In this document: in pieces, positions 61,107 to 64,000 of the stretch | How positions within the stretch are numbered: the stretch's first letter is position 1 | Layout of the letters: every line of letters begins with the position of its first letter | Origin: DTKY01 sp037440765 | Lineage (GTDB): Bacteria > Acidobacteriota > Terriglobia > Bryobacterales > Bryobacteraceae | DNA: 64,000 nucleotides | Direction of reading: 5' to 3' | NCBI GenBank assembly: GCA_037440765.1 | Contig: JBBITL010000018.1 | Location: 62,001-126,000 of the forward strand | Program-made: the position numbers and the translations under genes | Notes under the pieces: generated by a model | The model's database searches: none | Seen by the model: only the letters and a program-made list of their open reading frames with translations | What the model was told of the DNA's origin: nothing

Positions 61107-64000
61107 ATGGGAATAAACATCGGCTTGGACATAGGCGCTATCAGTCTGAAGCTCGCCGCCTTGGGCCAGCCGGAGGACCGCCCGCTGCTCGACCACCTGT
61201 GCGCGCTGAAGAGGTCCTTCCGGCTCTGGCAGGACACCCCCGCCCTGGCCGGCCGGCCACTGGTGATCTCCGAGTACCGCCGCATCTCGGGCAGTCCCAT
61301 CCAGTCCACCTTCGACCTGCTCCAGGAGTTCTACGAGGCGGTCCCGGAAAAGCACATCGAAGGCATACGCGTGACCGGTTCCGGCAGCCGCACCATCGCC
61401 AGGATTCTCGGCATCTACTTCGAGAACGAGTTCAAGGCGGTGTCCCGCATGATCGGCGCATTCCACCCGGAGGTGCGCACGGTCTTCGAACTGGGCGGGG
61501 AGAGTTCCAAGTACATCCGCCTGGAGCCGCAGCCCGAGACCGGCCGCGCCGGCATCGCGGACTACGACCGCAGCGGCGAGTGCGCCGCCGGTACCGGCTC
61601 CTTCCTGGATCAGCAGGCGCTGCGGATGAACTACGCGACCGAAGAGATGGGCGCCATCGTCTGCACCGCCAGCTCAGCCGCTCGCATCGCGGGGCGCTGC
61701 TCGGTGTTCGCCAAGTCGGACATGATCCACGCTCAGCAGAAGGGCTATTCGCCGCCCGAGATCCTGCGGGGGCTGTGCGACGCGGTGGCGCGCAACTTCC
61801 GCTCCAGCATCGTCAAGGGCCGCGAGGTGGTCGCGCCGGTGGCGCTGGTGGGCGCGGTGTCCCAGAACAGCGGCGTGACGCAGGCCCTGCGCGAGACCTT
61901 CGGTCTCGGCGAGCAGGAGTTGCGCGTGCCGGAGCTGTACGCCTGGTGCGGCGCGGTGGGCGCCGCCATGCTGGAGGCCGAGGAGCGTCGCAAGCGCACC
62001 TTCCGCGACATACACCGGTTGAGCCAGCACGCGGCGGAAGGCCAGCTGCAGCCGGCGGCGCCGCTCTCGATGGAGAACGTGGTTCTGCTCCGCGAGCACG
62101 TCGCCAGGTACGTGCCTCCGCCGGACGGCGGGCCGGTCCCCGCCTACCTGGGAATCGACATCGGTTCGGTGTCCACCAACGTGGTCGCCATGGACGAGCA
62201 GGGCCGCGTGATCCACGACGTCTACCTGCGCACCGCCGGCCGTCCCGTCGAGGCCGTGCAACAGGGTCTGGCCGAGTTGGAGCGCGAGTGGGGAAGCCGC
62301 CTGGTGGTCGAGGGAGTCGGCACCACCGGGAGCGGCCGTGAACTGATCGCCGAGCTGGTGGGCGCCGACGTGGTCAACGACGAGATCACGGCCCACAAGA
62401 CCGGCGCGCTGCACGTCAGCGCCACCGAGCACTCCACGCCCGTGGACACCATATTTGAGATCGGCGGGCAGGACTCCAAGTTCATCTCCATCGAGAACGG
62501 CGTGGTCGTGGACTTCGCCATGAACGAAGCCTGCGCCGCCGGCACGGGCTCATTCCTGGAGGAACAGGCCGAGAAACTGGGCATAAGCATCAAGGGCGAG
62601 TTCGCCAGGCTGGCCCTGTCGGCTGATGCCCCCACGCGGCTCGGCGAGCGCTGCACCGTCTTTATGGAGCGCGACGTAACCGGGTGGCTGCACAAGGGAG
62701 AATCGCTGCCCAACCTGCTGGCGGGACTCGCCTACTCGATCGCGCTGAACTACCTGAACCGCGTGGTGCGGGGACGCAGGATCGGCGACGCCATATACTT
62801 CCAGGGCGGAACGGCTTACAACGATGCGGTGGCGGCGGCCTTCGCCGGCCTGCTCAAGAAGCCCGTCACGGTGCCGCCGTTCAACGGCGTGATGGGCGCC
62901 GTCGGCATGGCGCTCATCGCCCGCCAGTGGAAGCAGGCCACGCGGGGAGTCAGCAAGTTCCGGGGTTACGATCTGTCGCGGCTCTCCATGAGCTCGCGGG
63001 ACTTCGTCTGCAAGGCCTGCTCCAACTACTGCGACATCAAGGAATTCAGCATCGAGGGGCAGAAGAGCTACTGGGGCGACAAGTGCTCGGACAAGTTCCG
63101 CAAGCCTTCCACCTCCGGACGCAAGGCGGTGATCGAGGACCTGTTCGCCTATCGCGAGAAAGTGATCGAGGCGCTGACCGCGGCGGCCCCGGCGGTGAAG
63201 GGGGCCAGGCTTCGTGTGGGACTGGCGCGGGCCATGTCGACCTTCGACCGCATCCCCTTCTGGCATCGCTACTTTGCCGAGCTTGGAATCGAAGCGGTCC
63301 TGTCGCCGCCCACCGACCACAAGATCGCCTCCGACGGCGTGGATCTGGCGCTGGCGCAACCCTGCTACCCGATTCAGGTGGCGCACGGCCACGTGCTGGC
63401 GCTGTTGAAGCAGGGCGTGGACTACGTGCTGCTGCCCAACATTCTGAACGCCGAGTCGGACGAATCCTACGGCTGCATAGCCCACCTGTGCCCCTGGAAC
63501 CAGACGCTGCCCTGGGTGCTGCGCAGCGCGCCGCGGCTTGATGAGCACGAGCACAAGTACATCATCCCCACCCTGCACTTCCAGTTGGGCCGGGAGGTGG
63601 TCAAGAAGGGCATGGCCGAGGCGGTTCGCAAGCTGGGAGTTTCGCGCCGCGCCAGCGACCGGGCCATCGACGCGGCCTACACCGCGCAGCGCGCATTCCA
63701 GGAACGGCTGCTGGAGGCCGGCCGGCGGGCGCTTCACGCCCTGGACGAAAGCACCGAGCCCGGCCTGGTGCTGGTGGGGCGCAACTACAACATCTATGAC
63801 CGCAACATCAACTGCGACATCCCGCGCAAGCTGCGGAACCGCTACGGTGCCAACGTGATCCCCATCGACTTTCTGGTCACGGGCAAGGAGAACATCGGCG
63901 AGCTGCACGCCAACATGTACTGGAGCAGCGGGCAGAAGATCCTGGCCGTGGCGCGCCTGGTTGCCGCGCGGCCCAATCTTCACATGATCTACATCTCCAA
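61107..64000 (+). CDS. CoA-activase (BcrAD/BadFG)-family large protein, 3' truncated
   Basis: The frame starts at ATG 61107 (MGINIGLDIGAISLKLAALG) and is open to the window end (964 residues visible). Two ASKHA ATPase domains: the first with GLDIGAISLKL, ELGGESSKYI and GECAAGTGSFLDQQA; the second at about residue 350 with YLGIDIGSVSTNVVAMDEQG, GTTGSGRELI, EIGGQDSKFISIENG and CAAGTGSFLEEQAEKLGI. Then a DUF2229-like part with VCKACSNYCDIKEFSI, DKCSDKF and LAQPCYPIQVAHGHVLALL. Family knowledge: such ~1400-residue proteins resemble activators of 2-hydroxyacyl-CoA dehydratases; role here unknown. Confidence 0.88.
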   Translation, partial: MGINIGLDIGAISLKLAALGQPEDRPLLDHLCALKRSFRLWQDTPALAGRPLVISEYRRISGSPIQSTFDLLQEFYEAVPEKHIEGIRVTGSGSRTIARILGIYFENEFKAVSRMIGAFHPEVRTVFELGGESSKYIRLEPQPETGRAGIADYDRSGECAAGTGSFLDQQALRMNYATEEMGAIVCTASSAARIAGRCSVFAKSDMIHAQQKGYSPPEILRGLCDAVARNFRSSIVKGREVVAPVALVGAVSQNSGVTQALRETFGLGEQELRVPELYAWCGAVGAAMLEAEERRKRTFRDIHRLSQHAAEGQLQPAAPLSMENVVLLREHVARYVPPPDGGPVPAYLGIDIGSVSTNVVAMDEQGRVIHDVYLRTAGRPVEAVQQGLAELEREWGSRLVVEGVGTTGSGRELIAELVGADVVNDEITAHKTGALHVSATEHSTPVDTIFEIGGQDSKFISIENGVVVDFAMNEACAAGTGSFLEEQAEKLGISIKGEFARLALSADAPTRLGERCTVFMERDVTGWLHKGESLPNLLAGLAYSIALNYLNRVVRGRRIGDAIYFQGGTAYNDAVAAAFAGLLKKPVTVPPFNGVMGAVGMALIARQWKQATRGVSKFRGYDLSRLSMSSRDFVCKACSNYCDIKEFSIEGQKSYWGDKCSDKFRKPSTSGRKAVIEDLFAYREKVIEALTAAAPAVKGARLRVGLARAMSTFDRIPFWHRYFAELGIEAVLSPPTDHKIASDGVDLALAQPCYPIQVAHGHVLALLKQGVDYVLLPNILNAESDESYGCIAHLCPWNQTLPWVLRSAPRLDEHEHKYIIPTLHFQLGREVVKKGMAEAVRKLGVSRRASDRAIDAAYTAQRAFQERLLEAGRRALHALDESTEPGLVLVGRNYNIYDRNINCDIPRKLRNRYGANVIPIDFLVTGKENIGELHANMYWSSGQKILAVARLVAARPNLHMIYIS

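Overview
The window is a high-GC, densely coded bacterial stretch with three runs of N, so it is a scaffold from a draft or metagenome assembly. The best taxonomic guess is an acidobacterium of the Solibacter/Bryobacter type. The support is an Oar-like TonB-dependent receptor, a secreted protein ending in a TIGR03437-type domain, many twin-arginine-exported oxidoreductases and sulfatases, and an intergenic GC-rich repeat of a kind I associate with those genomes. No rRNA, tRNA, CRISPR array, prophage or insertion sequence was seen.

Bases 1-18000 look like a sugar-catabolism island. It holds an outer-membrane receptor, two exported Gfo/Idh/MocA oxidoreductases, a DUF1080 (3-keto-disaccharide hydrolase) protein, a mutarotase-like protein, a ribose-type ABC transporter (ATPase, permease, binding protein), a ThuA-like protein, an exported aldo/keto reductase and a GH3 glycosidase. 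Together they suggest uptake and cleavage of glycosides, possibly through 3-keto intermediates. Bases 18000-22700 hold a glycosylasparaginase-type amidase, an FxLYD-like protein, aroA, a 251-base repeat element and an SGNH/TIGR03437 protein.

Bases 22700-28200 hold an apparent operon of two glycosyltransferases plus a membrane-channel-like protein, then a NarL-type histidine kinase/response regulator pair. Next come an orphan CDP-glucose 4,6-dehydratase, gltD and gltB, and a divergent LysR regulator sharing an AT-rich intergenic region that carries a near-consensus sigma-70 promoter for gltB. Bases 36900-47100 are housekeeping and mixed: fused trpE(G), an HpnE-like desaturase, RidA, a lone receiver domain, a 23S rRNA uracil methyltransferase, trpS, a P-loop kinase, an aminotransferase and a fused Memo/AMMECR1 protein.

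Bases 47200-56000 carry two exported sulfatases followed by a tightly packed carbohydrate operon: an SDR epimerase-like protein, a DegT aminotransferase, a deoxyhypusine-synthase-like protein, a PfkB kinase, a ROK kinase and a GmhA-like isomerase. A decayed vapBC toxin-antitoxin remnant lies in the middle of it. The end of the window has a membrane metallophosphoesterase interrupted by N, a CheD-like protein lacking the catalytic cysteine, a PAS-GGDEF diguanylate cyclase, a gamma-glutamyltransferase, and the start of a very large CoA-activase-family protein that runs off the edge.

Two of the N gaps (9973 and 27991) are each followed by a short foreign-looking tip that ends by repeating the bases just before the gap. 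Removing gap plus tip restores, in frame, a 317-residue permease and a 216-residue response regulator, so these look like contig-end misassemblies rather than biology.
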